Source of the DNA: Streptomyces sp. WZ-12
Lineage (GTDB): Bacteria > Actinomycetota > Actinomycetes > Streptomycetales > Streptomycetaceae
Direction of reading: 5' to 3'
NCBI RefSeq assembly: GCF_028898845.1
Contig: NZ_CP118574.1
Location: 992,001 to 1,056,000, forward strand
Length of the DNA: 64,000 nucleotides
The notes beneath the pieces are model-generated. The model saw nothing but the letters and a program-made list of their open reading frames with translations, ran no database searches and had not been told where the DNA came from. The translations under genes were made by a program, and so were the position numbers. Each line of letters begins with the position of its first letter. The first letter of the stretch is position 1. Below are positions 9,510 through 17,888 of this stretch, piece by piece.

Positions 9510-10970
9510 TCAGGTACGGGCGGACGCGGTCGGGGTGTGGACGCGCTCGGCGAGCCAGGGCAGCGCGTCCGAGAAGGCGGCCGAGGCCAACTGCCAGGTG
9601 TGGCCGCCGGGTTGGGCGTGCAGCGTGCAGGCGATGCCCTTCTTGGCGGCGGCGGCGCAGAGCTTCTGCGCGTCGGCCGTCTGATTGCCCATGCCGTCGC
9701 CGGGGATGTCGCGCCCGCCGAAGCCCACCGGTCCCGGGCGGGTCATGCTGCCGCCGTGCCCGTGCGGGTGCCCTGGGTGGCCGCCCTGCCGACCGCCGTT
9801 ACCGCCGTGTCCGCCCGGGCCGTTGCCGCCCCAGCCGCCCCGTCCGCCGGGGCCGCCGGAGCTGCTGTTGTCGAACCAGCCCGCGGTGTCGGCGTAGCGC
9901 GGGTGGTGCGCCAACACGGTCAGCGGGTCGAACCGCGCCCAGGCCGCCGTGCTGCCGCCGTACAGCTCCTTGATGGTCAGTTGCTTGGTGCCGACGATGG
10001 GCCCCTCGTCCCCCGCGATGTCCTCGAAGCTGCCGAACAGCTCCGGATGCATGACCGCGAGATCGACCGCGCAGGTACCGCCCATGGAGAAGCCGACGAC
10101 GCCCCAGTCGGCCGCGGCGGGCGAGGCGCCGAAGTGCGAGACGACATAGGGCCGGACGTCCTTGGTGAGGTGGTCGGCCGCGTTGCCGCGCGGGCCGTTG
10201 ACGCACTCGGTGTCGTTGTTGAAGCTGCCCCCGGAGTCGGCGAACACCAGGATGGGTGCCTGGCCGTGGTGGGCCTTGGCGTAGGCGTCGATGGTGGAGA
10301 TCGCGCCCCCGGTGCGGATCCAGTCAGCGGGCGTGTTGAACTCGCCGCCGACCATCATCAGCACGGGCAGCCGCGGGTGGTGCGCCCCCTCGAACCAGGC
10401 GGGCGGCAGGTACACGTACTCCTCGCGGTGCGTGAAGTGACTGGCGGTGTCGGGGACGTTGACCCCCACCACGCGACCGGTGGTCATCGTGCCGCCCTTG
10501 TTCTGCAGGGAGCTCAACTGTGCGGCGTCGACCTGGTCGGGCAGCGGTCCGGCGCTGATCTGCGACCACGCCTCCTGCACGGTCGGGAAGTAGCCCACCC
10601 ACTGGTTCAGCACCAGTCCCGTGCACAGCAGGCCCATCGGGATCACCGGCACCGACAACAGGCGCCGCCACCACCGTGCGCTGCGCCAACCCAACACGGC
10701 GACCGCCAGTGCCGCCGCGGTGATCCCGATCCACACCCACAGCGAGGTGGGCGCCGGGTCGGTGGCGAGCGCGTTGGCGTTCACGTACCACATGGCCAGG
10801 AGCGCGGCGAGGAGTCCGACGGCGCCGGCGACGGGCAGCCAGACCAGCCGCCAGCGCCGGGTGCGCCAACCGATGACGAGGACGAGCAGTACGCCGGCGA
10901 CGATCTGGAGCGTCAGCGGCAGCCAGCCGTCCAGGAGCGAAGTGCCGGAATGCCAGGCAGACGTGGGCAC
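9510..10970 (-). CDS. Membrane-anchored esterase (antigen 85/esterase D-like)
   Basis: Predicted 486-residue protein with about four N-terminal transmembrane helices and a C-terminal extracytoplasmic alpha/beta-hydrolase domain of the PF00756 type. The nucleophile elbow is VVGFSMGGTCAVD and a late His lies in PGGHTW. A Gly/His-rich insert (about residues 375-415) precedes the last part of the domain. GTG 10970 is preferred; a GTG at 11001 is possible and the frame stays open far upstream, so the start is uncertain. Acyl-transfer or ester hydrolysis on cell-envelope material is a guess from family and topology. Confidence 0.78.
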   Translation of the reverse strand: MPTSAWHSGTSLLDGWLPLTLQIVAGVLLVLVIGWRTRRWRLVWLPVAGAVGLLAALLAMWYVNANALATDPAPTSLWVWIGITAAALAVAVLGWRSARWWRRLLSVPVIPMGLLCTGLVLNQWVGYFPTVQEAWSQISAGPLPDQVDAAQLSSLQNKGGTMTTGRVVGVNVPDTASHFTHREEYVYLPPAWFEGAHHPRLPVLMMVGGEFNTPADWIRTGGAISTIDAYAKAHHGQAPILVFADSGGSFNNDTECVNGPRGNAADHLTKDVRPYVVSHFGASPAAADWGVVGFSMGGTCAVDLAVMHPELFGSFEDIAGDEGPIVGTKQLTIKELYGGSTAAWARFDPLTVLAHHPRYADTAGWFDNSSSGGPGGRGGWGGNGPGGHGGNGGRQGGHPGHPHGHGGSMTRPGPVGFGGRDIPGDGMGNQTADAQKLCAAAAKKGIACTLHAQPGGHTWQLASAAFSDALPWLAERVHTPTASART

Positions 10971-11058
10971 GTTTCCGTGCGGGGGAGCAGAGAGGTACAC
11001 GAACAAGCAGCGTGCGCTGATCGACGAGCGCCCACAATAGGCACCGAATGAGGAAGCG

Positions 11059-11571
11059 GTGAGAATTCCCTTAAGGGGTCGCCCCGGGCCGGTCGCCGAG
11101 TTGGGATGCGGTCCGGGAATGGTGACCGCGCGTCTGCGGGGCCTGGGGTTGGACGCCTTCGGCATCGATCTGTCGCCGGTGATGATCGGGCTCGCCCGGG
11201 AGGCGTACCCGGAACTGCGGTTCGAGGTCGGTTCCATGGACGCCCTGGACCTGCCGGACGGCGGGCTGCGGGGCGTCGTGTCCTGGTACTCGGTCATCCA
11301 CACCCCGCCGCCGGAGCTGCCCCCGTACTTCGACGAGTTCCGGCGGGTGCTCGGGCCCGACGGGCATCTGTTGCTCGGGTTCTTCGAGTCGGAGGGCGGG
11401 CCGGTCACGGCGTACGACCACCGGGTGACGACGGCGTACCGGTGGCCGATCGACGAGCTCGCGGGACTGGCCCGCGGGGCGGGCTTCGTCGAGGTCGGCT
11501 GGATGCCGCGGGAGCCGAACGAGGGCGAGCGGTTCCGTCGGGGACATCTGTTGCTGCGCAAGGGCGAGTGA
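11059..11571 (+). CDS. N-terminally short SAM methyltransferase, possibly decayed
   Basis: Predicted 170-residue protein starting almost at motif I (VAELGCGPGMVTARL). It lacks the 40-50 residue N-terminal substrate-side helices present in its relative at 2155. FGIDLSPVMI and WYSVIHTPPPELP match the corresponding segments of that relative. GTG 11059 has a plausible GAGGAAG site upstream and codon 5 is a rare TTA. Either a truncated but translated methyltransferase or a recent gene remnant. Confidence 0.6.
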   Translation: MRIPLRGRPGPVAELGCGPGMVTARLRGLGLDAFGIDLSPVMIGLAREAYPELRFEVGSMDALDLPDGGLRGVVSWYSVIHTPPPELPPYFDEFRRVLGPDGHLLLGFFESEGGPVTAYDHRVTTAYRWPIDELAGLARGAGFVEVGWMPREPNEGERFRRGHLLLRKGE

Positions 11572-11740
11572 CGGGGACAGGCAACGGCCTTTCGAAGCAG
11601 GGTGGTTGACGAAAGTCCGTCGGCCCGGTCGGTGTGGTCGTGTGAAGGCCCTGGGCAGACCTGCCCGCCCCGTGTTCTGTCGTGCGCATGGTTTCGCTAC
11701 CATCCGGTAGTTCGATCAACGATGCTCCGCGGAGGGACAG

Positions 11741-14140
11741 ATGATGGACACTCAGGATCGTCTGCCACGGGAGCACGACCACACCACCGCGCCAGGCACC
11801 CTCGACGTCCAGGCCATCCCCAACACCCCGGACACCCCGGACACCCGTTCCGGGATGGGCCGTCGGAGGTTCCTCGGCTACGTCCTTGCGGCGCCGACGC
11901 TGGCGGTGGCCGCGCAACTCGGCGAGGCCGCGGCCGGGCCCACCCCGGCGCACGCCGCGGCCCCCTCGCTCCCCGAGCTGACCGAGATCTTCGACCTCAA
12001 CGACATGCTCACGACCGCGGCGCTGCCCACCTCCGGCCTCATCACCATCCACCTGCACACCGACGGCACGGCCTCGTTCGCCCTGCCGCGCGCCGAGGTG
12101 GGCCAGGGCATCACCACCTCCACCGCGATGCTGGTTGCCGAGGAGTTGGACCTGCCGCTGGAGAAGGTCCGCGTCACACTCGCGGACGCCCGCCCGGAGT
12201 TGCTCTTCAACCAGCTCACCGGCGGTTCCAACACCACCATCTCCACCTACACGCCGATCCGCGTCGCCGCCGCGATCGCCAGGAAGCGCCTCCTGGCGGC
12301 CGCCGGCGAGCTGCTCGGCGCCGAGATATCCACGCTGACCAGCAAGGCGGGGGTGATCACCGCCCCCAACGGCCGGAGCGCCACCTACGGTTCGCTCGCC
12401 GAGAAGGCCGCGAGCCTGAAGACCGTGCGGGTGGCCACCGACCTCAAGCCGCGCTCCGAGTTCTCGGTCATCGGCACCTCCCGCAACCGCGTCGACGCGC
12501 TGGCGAGCGTGACCGGCCGCAAGCAGTTCGCCATGGACCTGAAGGTGCCTGGCGCCGCCCCGACCATGGTGTGCCGGCCGCCCACGGTCAACGGCACGGT
12601 GCGGGCCGTGCAGAACCTCGCGGCCGTGCGGGCGATGCCCGGCGTCACCGATGTCGTGACCATCCCCACCGGCGTGGCGGTGCGCGCCCGGACCTTCGGG
12701 CAGTGCATCGACGCGGTGCGCGCGCTCAAGGTCGACTGGGGCCCGGGGACGGCCGAGCGGGCGTCCGACGACACCGTACTGCGGGAGCTCAGGGCGGCCG
12801 AAATACCGCTGGTCGTACCGAAGTTGAACGTGCTGGCCAAGACCGTCGAGGGTTCCTTCACCTTCCACTTCGCCAGCAACAGCGCGTTGGAACCCAACTG
12901 CGCGGTGGCCGACGTGCGACCGGACCGGGCCGAGATCTGGGGCGCGCTCAAGTCACCGATCGTCGCGCAGGGGAAGATCGCGGCGAAGTTGGGACTGTTG
13001 CCGAGCGCGGTCACGGTGCATGTCACCGAGGGCGGCGGCTCGTTCGGCCGCAAGCTGTTCTTCGACGCCGCGTTGGAGGCCGCCGAGGTCTCCAAGGCGA
13101 TGGGCAAGCCGGTCAAGCTCATGTGGCACCGCACCGACGAGTTCCGGCAGGGCCGCACCCACCCGATGGCCACCTCCCGCATCCGCGCCACGCACGTCGG
13201 GGGCAGGGTGCTCACCTACGAGCACCGGCACACCTCGGTGTCCACCGACTTCGGCCACGGGCTGGGCGAGATCATCACCGCCACGGCCGCCAAGCTGCCG
13301 GTCGGCGACCTGACCTTCTCCGAGACCATCTTCACCCTCACCCAGCAGACGCCGTACCGCCTCGGGCTCACCACCCAGCTCCTCAACGAGGTGGACAAGG
13401 GCTTCAACACCGGCAGCATGCGCAACATCTACTCCCCGAACGTCCGGTGCGCACAGGAGCTGATCATCGACCGGCTCGCGGACGAGATGGGCAAGGACCG
13501 CCTGCAACTGCGGCGGGACCTCATCAAGACCGACCGGGCCAGGGCCGTGCTGGACAAGGTCGCGGAAGTCGGTGACTGGGGACGGAAGTTGCCGGCCGGC
13601 ATCGCGCAGGGCATCGCCGTGCACCCCGAGTACCACGGGGTCGTCGCGGTGCTCGCCGAGATCGACTGCCGCCCGGAGACCACCGGCCGGCACGTCCCCG
13701 ACGCCTACACCGGACCGCGCGTCACCAAGGTCGTCTGCGCCGTCGACGTCGGCCTGGCCGTCAATCCCAAGGGCCTCGAAGCCCAGATGATGGGCGGCAT
13801 CATGGACGGCATCGCGGTCACCCTCTCCTCGGGCCTGCACCTCAAGGACGGGGCGTTCCTGGAGGGCAGTTGGGACAACTACTTCTACACCCGCCAGTGG
13901 AACACCCCGCCCGAGCTGGAGATCGTGGTCATGCCGCCGACCGGCGACAAGCCCGGCGGCGCGGGGGAACTGGCCGTCGGCGCCGCCGCGGCCGCGGTCG
14001 CCTGCGCGTACGGGGCGGCCACCGGCACGATGCCCACCACCTTCCCCCTCAACCACTCCGGCCCGCTCGGCTTCGAGCCGCTGCCGACCGTCCCCCCGAT
14101 CCCGCAATCGCCGACCGACGGCCTGAACCGCGCCTACTAG
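11741..14140 (+). CDS. Molybdopterin-binding subunit of a xanthine-dehydrogenase-family hydroxylase (IorB-like)
   Basis: Predicted 799-residue large subunit of a two-component molybdenum hydroxylase of the isoquinoline 1-oxidoreductase type, which inserts water-derived oxygen into N-heterocycles or aldehydes. The N-terminus has a Tat motif (GRRRFLGYVLAAPTLAVA), so export with the cofactor is expected. The glycine-rich cofactor loops GQGITTSTAM and GGGSFGRKL and the C-terminal GGAGELAVG are family features. GGAGGG sits well before ATG 11741. The [2Fe-2S] subunit follows after 39 bases. No FAD subunit is nearby, as expected for IorAB types. Substrate unknown. Confidence 0.9.
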   Translation: MMDTQDRLPREHDHTTAPGTLDVQAIPNTPDTPDTRSGMGRRRFLGYVLAAPTLAVAAQLGEAAAGPTPAHAAAPSLPELTEIFDLNDMLTTAALPTSGLITIHLHTDGTASFALPRAEVGQGITTSTAMLVAEELDLPLEKVRVTLADARPELLFNQLTGGSNTTISTYTPIRVAAAIARKRLLAAAGELLGAEISTLTSKAGVITAPNGRSATYGSLAEKAASLKTVRVATDLKPRSEFSVIGTSRNRVDALASVTGRKQFAMDLKVPGAAPTMVCRPPTVNGTVRAVQNLAAVRAMPGVTDVVTIPTGVAVRARTFGQCIDAVRALKVDWGPGTAERASDDTVLRELRAAEIPLVVPKLNVLAKTVEGSFTFHFASNSALEPNCAVADVRPDRAEIWGALKSPIVAQGKIAAKLGLLPSAVTVHVTEGGGSFGRKLFFDAALEAAEVSKAMGKPVKLMWHRTDEFRQGRTHPMATSRIRATHVGGRVLTYEHRHTSVSTDFGHGLGEIITATAAKLPVGDLTFSETIFTLTQQTPYRLGLTTQLLNEVDKGFNTGSMRNIYSPNVRCAQELIIDRLADEMGKDRLQLRRDLIKTDRARAVLDKVAEVGDWGRKLPAGIAQGIAVHPEYHGVVAVLAEIDCRPETTGRHVPDAYTGPRVTKVVCAVDVGLAVNPKGLEAQMMGGIMDGIAVTLSSGLHLKDGAFLEGSWDNYFYTRQWNTPPELEIVVMPPTGDKPGGAGELAVGAAAAAVACAYGAATGTMPTTFPLNHSGPLGFEPLPTVPPIPQSPTDGLNRAY

Positions 14141-14179
14141 ACCCGTTGGCAAGGGCCTACCAGAGCGCAAGGAGCGACC

Positions 14180-14656
14180 GTGCCCGAACACACCTTCATC
14201 CTCAACGGCAAGGCCGTCACGGTGGACGTCGAGGACGATGTGCGGCTGCTGTGGGTGCTGCGCGACGTCCTGGGCGTCACCGGGCCGAAGTACGGCTGCG
14301 GCCTCGGGGTCTGCCAGGCATGCACCAGTCACCTCAACGGCAAGGCGTTCAACCCCTGTTCCGTGCCGGTCAAGAACGTCCGGCCGAACGACGAGGTCAC
14401 CACCATCGAGGGCCTGCCGGCCACCGTGGGCAAGGAGCTGCACCCCATGCAGGAAGCCTGGTTGGAGCGGGACGTGGCGCAGTGCGGCTACTGCCAGCCG
14501 GGCCAGATCATGGCCGCGGTCGCCAAGGTCAAGCAGGCCCGCGCCAACGGGCACGAGATCACCGAGACCGACCTGGACGAGATCCGCAACGTCTGCCGCT
14601 GCGGCACCTACCACCGCATCCGCGAGGCCATCGTCGAGGGGGCGAAGCACTTCTGA
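14180..14656 (+). CDS. [2Fe-2S] subunit of the molybdenum hydroxylase (IorA-like)
   Basis: Predicted 158-residue electron-transfer subunit. The plant-type ferredoxin cluster motif is CGLGVCQAC with a later C in FNPCSV; the second cluster uses CGYCQPGQIM and CRCGTY. Length and layout match the small subunit of xanthine-dehydrogenase-family enzymes. It starts with GTG after an AAGGAG site and is co-transcribed with the large subunit. Gene order (large before small) is the reverse of the classical iorA-iorB order. Confidence 0.93.
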   Translation: MPEHTFILNGKAVTVDVEDDVRLLWVLRDVLGVTGPKYGCGLGVCQACTSHLNGKAFNPCSVPVKNVRPNDEVTTIEGLPATVGKELHPMQEAWLERDVAQCGYCQPGQIMAAVAKVKQARANGHEITETDLDEIRNVCRCGTYHRIREAIVEGAKHF

Positions 14657-14666
14657 CGTCTCGCGG

Positions 14667-14850
14667 CAACTCCGCATCGGAGTCCGAGGCCGGCGCTTCG
14701 CGGTACGGCCCGGTGATGAGGTCGGCCATCGCCGGTTGCGCCGCGATCTCCAGGGCGATCCGGATCCCGGCGACGATGCCGGCGCGATCCTTGGCCGTCG
14801 TCAGGTAGTTGTGCACGATCCGGGGCGCGGCGTCCGGGAGCGGGGAGCGC
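14667..14850 (-). pseudogene. C-terminal remnant of a GMC (choline dehydrogenase-like) oxidoreductase
   Basis: A minus-strand frame carries about 60 residues (PDAAPRIVHNYLTT, then ALEIAAQPAMADL, then ASDSDAEL) in the order typical of the C-terminal substrate domain of GMC flavoproteins such as choline oxidase. No FAD-binding N-terminus or catalytic His-Asn region exists upstream, and the tail runs into unrelated sequence. It fills most of the 341-base gap between the IorA-like and DinB genes and looks like a deletion remnant. Confidence 0.65.
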
Positions 14851-14997
14851 ACGAGGCGGCCGGCTTCGCGTCCGGATACGACAAGACCGCCGCTTCCTGC
14901 GAAGCAGCGGTCACCCTTGCGTCGATCCTGCACCGGCAGGATCACCTTGCGGACGGCTTCCGGCGCGGGGCGGTGGTGCCCGGGAGTGCGGGCGGGG

Positions 14998-15519
14998 TCA
15001 CCAACCCCGGGCGCCGTCGGTCAGTTCGCGCAGCAGATCGGCATGGCCGGCATGCCGGTTCGTCTCCGCGACCTGGTGGCACAGCGCCCAGCGCAACGTG
15101 TAGTCGCCGTCGACCTGTTCGCCGGTGCTCTCCAGGTCCAGCGACGCGATGACCTTGTCGCTGGTGTGGCAGGCGGCCTGGTAGGCGGCGATGAGGCGCT
15201 CCGGCCCCTCGTCGTCGGTGACCCGCCAGTCGCCGTCGGGGTCCTCCTTGCTGAACGGCATGGGGAGTTCCAGGCCGCCGAGTACGTTGGCGAACCAGTG
15301 GTTCTCACCGGTCACCAGGTGCTTGAGGATGCCGCCCAAAGAGATACCGGATGTGGTGTGGGCGCGCCTCAGGTCTTCTTCTCCCAGTCCGGCCACCTTT
15401 GCGATGGCGGTCGCCCTGGCGAATTTGAGAAAGGCCCAGAGCATTTCCTTTTCGCCCAGTTGGTGAGCGGGGATCTTGCGTCCCTCGGTGCCGAGGGCGA
15501 CTGGGACCTGTAGCGACAT
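14998..15519 (-). CDS. DinB/DUF664 family protein
   Basis: Predicted 173-residue four-helix-bundle protein of the DinB-like superfamily. Regularly placed His residues (HLVTGENHWFANVL near the first third and HQVAETNRHAGHADLLRE near the end) provide the three-His metal site of the family. Many actinobacterial members are thiol-dependent S-transferases using mycothiol, but that role is inference. ATG 15519 follows a GAGGAGA site. Monocistronic. Confidence 0.85.
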   Translation of the reverse strand: MSLQVPVALGTEGRKIPAHQLGEKEMLWAFLKFARATAIAKVAGLGEEDLRRAHTTSGISLGGILKHLVTGENHWFANVLGGLELPMPFSKEDPDGDWRVTDDEGPERLIAAYQAACHTSDKVIASLDLESTGEQVDGDYTLRWALCHQVAETNRHAGHADLLRELTDGARGW

Positions 15520-15654
15520 GTGTCTCCTCGCGGTCTGGTGGTGAACCCGCAGGCGTGCGTCGCCTGCGGGGGTTCGGCCTCGGCCCGTGGAACGGGGCAC
15601 TCCGCCTGGTCTGCCAGGGCCTGTCCGAACCTGATGCGTCGGGCAGGCCCCAGA

Positions 15655-15684
15655 GCCTGTCCGATGGGTCAGGGTCGGACAGGC
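15655..15684. terminator. Hairpin in the DinB-permease gap
   Basis: Perfect ten-base arms (GCCTGTCCGA at 15655-15664, complement at 15675-15684) around a ten-base loop. A further partial copy of the arm lies at 15619-15628. The 295-base gap between 15520 and 15814 holds no gene that I can support. The structure is positioned to end the minus-strand permease transcript. Confidence 0.55.
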
Positions 15685-15814
15685 CGGGGCGTCTGGTGCG
15701 GTGCGTCGCAAGGCGCCGGAGCGTCCTGATAGCGGGGCTACTGGGGCGATTCGGCAACACCACGAAGTGCCGTGCCAGGCATCGCGGCCCCGGCGGTGAC
15801 CCATCGGGCGGGTC

Positions 15815-17128
15815 CTAGTGCGCTGGTGCCGCCGGTTCCTGCGGGTGCCGGGCGCACCAGACGAGCGCGGCGGCGGTGAGGATCAGCGGCCAGATCATGT
15901 ACCACCCCGTCAGCACCAGCAGGATGACGATGATGACGAGGGACGCGATGGCGGCGGACGTGCCCCATCGGGTGCTGTCCCGCAGCAGTTTGGCGCCGGC
16001 GGCCGAGCCGAGGGCGTAGACGGCTCCGAGGCACGCCGTGGTGCACAGCACCAAGGGCTGCACGTCCGACTTCGTCAGGGCGGCGTAGACGAAGACGGTC
16101 CCCGAGATCACCCCGACGATCGCCAGGCTGCGGCGGGGGACGCCGCCCGCCTCGGCGCCGCTGCCGAGCCCGCGGGGCAGCGCTCCGTCGCGGGACAGGG
16201 CGGCGCCCAACTTGGCGGTGCTGGCGATGTAGGCGTTCATGGTGCCGAGCGTGGTGAGGATCGCGATCACGCTGGCGAGGATCTTGCCGAACGCCCCGAA
16301 GCCGAGCTCCAGCAGGGAGGCCAGGGAGGTGGCCGTCGTTCCGGAGGTGCTGCCGAGCGCCAGCACCGTGATGGTCGCCAGGCCCAGGTACAACACGCCG
16401 ATGGCGAGCAGCGCCCCGATGGTCGACCGCTTGATGTCGCGCTCCGGGTGGGCGAACTCCGCGGACAGGTGGGTGACCGTCTCCCACCCCGTGAACGACC
16501 ACACGAGGAGCGCCGCGGCGGGGCCGATCGCCGACCACCCGTGCGGGGCGAACGGTTGCAGGTTCGCCGGGTCCGCGTGCGGCAGGGCCACCAGGATGCC
16601 CACGACGAGCAGGAGGGCCAGGGAGCCGGAGAGGATGAGCTGGACCCGTCCCGATACCCGGACACCGAAGACGTTGGCCAGGAAGCCCACGACGAGCAGG
16701 CCCGCGGCGTAGCTGGCCGTGGCCGTCCAACCGCCGCCGGTGGTCCGTTCCAGATAGGACGCGCCGAAGAAGGCCAGCGCCGGAATGCCCACTGGGGCGC
16801 CCAGGTAGAACCACCAACCGACAACCGTGGCGGCGCGGTTGCCGAACGCCCGACGCACGTACGTCGACACCCCGCCCGAGTCGGGTTGCCGTGCGGCCAG
16901 CGCCGCGAAGGTGGCGGCGAGCGGAATGGACATCACGATGAGTGCGAACCAGGCCACCAACGACGCCGGACCGGCCTGTTTCGCGGTCAGGCCGGGGAGC
17001 GCGAGGACCCCGGTCCCCAACACCGCCCCCACATACAGGGCGGTGCCCTGCGCGAAGTTGAGCCGCCCGGCGGGGACCGAGCCCTGACGGTCGTCGTTGG
17101 CCTGTACGGCCTGTGTGGTACGCGCCAT
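15815..17128 (-). CDS. APC-family amino acid permease
   Basis: Predicted 437-residue transporter with about twelve membrane helices. The opening helix GTALYVGAVLGTGVLALPG contains the GxG substrate-backbone loop of APC carriers. ATG 17128 has AAGGAGG just upstream. It diverges from the Lrp regulator at 17241 with only 112 bases between starts, a layout usual for Lrp-controlled amino-acid carriers. It borders the putative N-N bond operon and could import a precursor or move a product, but membership is not proven. Confidence 0.87.
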   Translation of the reverse strand: MARTTQAVQANDDRQGSVPAGRLNFAQGTALYVGAVLGTGVLALPGLTAKQAGPASLVAWFALIVMSIPLAATFAALAARQPDSGGVSTYVRRAFGNRAATVVGWWFYLGAPVGIPALAFFGASYLERTTGGGWTATASYAAGLLVVGFLANVFGVRVSGRVQLILSGSLALLLVVGILVALPHADPANLQPFAPHGWSAIGPAAALLVWSFTGWETVTHLSAEFAHPERDIKRSTIGALLAIGVLYLGLATITVLALGSTSGTTATSLASLLELGFGAFGKILASVIAILTTLGTMNAYIASTAKLGAALSRDGALPRGLGSGAEAGGVPRRSLAIVGVISGTVFVYAALTKSDVQPLVLCTTACLGAVYALGSAAGAKLLRDSTRWGTSAAIASLVIIVILLVLTGWYMIWPLILTAAALVWCARHPQEPAAPAH

Positions 17129-17229
17129 CCGTCCTCCTTGAAGTACGCCCTCGACCCTATTGCGCCGAACTGACTGTTCCACAGGGGAACTTGTAAGCGT
17201 TCGCGGGCCGCGGTTATCGAAAATCACGT

Positions 17230-17252
17230 ATCATTGGTCAATGGCTAATGAT
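17230..17252. promoter_or_regulatory. Palindrome over the start codon of the first Lrp gene
   Basis: ATCATT (17230-17235) and AATGAT (17247-17252) form a perfect six-base inverted repeat with an 11-base spacer. The ATG at 17241 lies in the spacer. The position suggests autoregulation, possibly with control of the divergent permease. Confidence 0.4.
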
Positions 17253-17750
17253 TTGAAAGCGGCGCTTGATGCGACCGACTGGCGGATCCTCAGCGAGTTA
17301 CAGGCCAACGCTCGCATTACCTTCAGTGAACTGGGCCGACGTGTCGCACTGACACCACCGGCGGTCGCCGAGCGGGTCAGGCGTATGGAGCAGTGCGGGA
17401 TCATCGAGGGGTATCGGACTCGGGTCAATCTGCCCGGACTCGGGCTCTCGATCCTGGCTTTTGTCAACATCGTGTTTCCCGGCGGCAACTACCAGGACTA
17501 CGTGCGCATCTTCAAAGACTGCCCGGAGATTCTGGAGTGCCACCATGTGACCGGAAGCGACTGCTTCATCGCCAAGGTGGCGGCCCGCTCGATGAGCCAT
17601 CTCGAAGAGGTCACCGCGCGGATCACGAAGATCGGTTCCATCGCGACGACGATCGTGTACTCGACCAGCGTGAGCGACCGCGTGATCACCCGCGAGATGG
17701 CCGAACCCCTCGCCGCGCACCCCCGACTTGAGTGTGAACAGGCGTCCTGA
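17241..17750 (+). CDS. Lrp/AsnC-family transcriptional regulator with a TTA codon
   Basis: Predicted 169-residue regulator. The N-terminal winged helix-turn-helix (DATDWRILSELQANARITFSEL and PPAVAERVRRME) is followed by a C-terminal RAM amino-acid-sensing domain. Codon 20 is TTA, the rare leucine codon read by the bldA tRNA in Streptomyces, so translation is probably tied to development. It diverges from the APC permease and converges with the EctB-like gene. A second Lrp gene with a TTA codon lies at the other end of the operon. Confidence 0.92.
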   Translation: MANDLKAALDATDWRILSELQANARITFSELGRRVALTPPAVAERVRRMEQCGIIEGYRTRVNLPGLGLSILAFVNIVFPGGNYQDYVRIFKDCPEILECHHVTGSDCFIAKVAARSMSHLEEVTARITKIGSIATTIVYSTSVSDRVITREMAEPLAAHPRLECEQAS

Positions 17751-17848
17751 CGACGCCTCCGCCGCCATCCACTCACGCCCTCCCCTCCACGGCGCCCCGC
17801 CACACCGGCCCGCTCCGCAGGTGGAGCCGGGCGGTGGGCCTCCGCGGT

Positions 17849-17879
17849 GGGCATCGACGGTGGGCGGCCGCCGATGCCC
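17849..17879. terminator. Terminator between Lrp gene and EctB-like gene
   Basis: Twelve-base arms (17849-17860 and 17868-17879; core GGGCATCG) pair with one mismatch around a seven-base loop, ten bases past the end of the eight-gene operon. It can serve both convergent transcripts. Confidence 0.7.
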
Positions 17880-17888
17880 GGGGCCGGT

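Noticed and set aside
9760..9860. GC-rich repeated CCGCC/GGGGC stretch as a CRISPR or DNA repeat
   Set aside because: It is the in-frame coding of the Gly/His-rich insert of the esterase, without fixed repeat or spacer lengths.
10971..11561. N-terminal extension of the esterase frame back to 11561
   Set aside because: It would run antisense through the methyltransferase gene at 11059, and the extra residues show no family similarity; membrane helices start only after about 10970.
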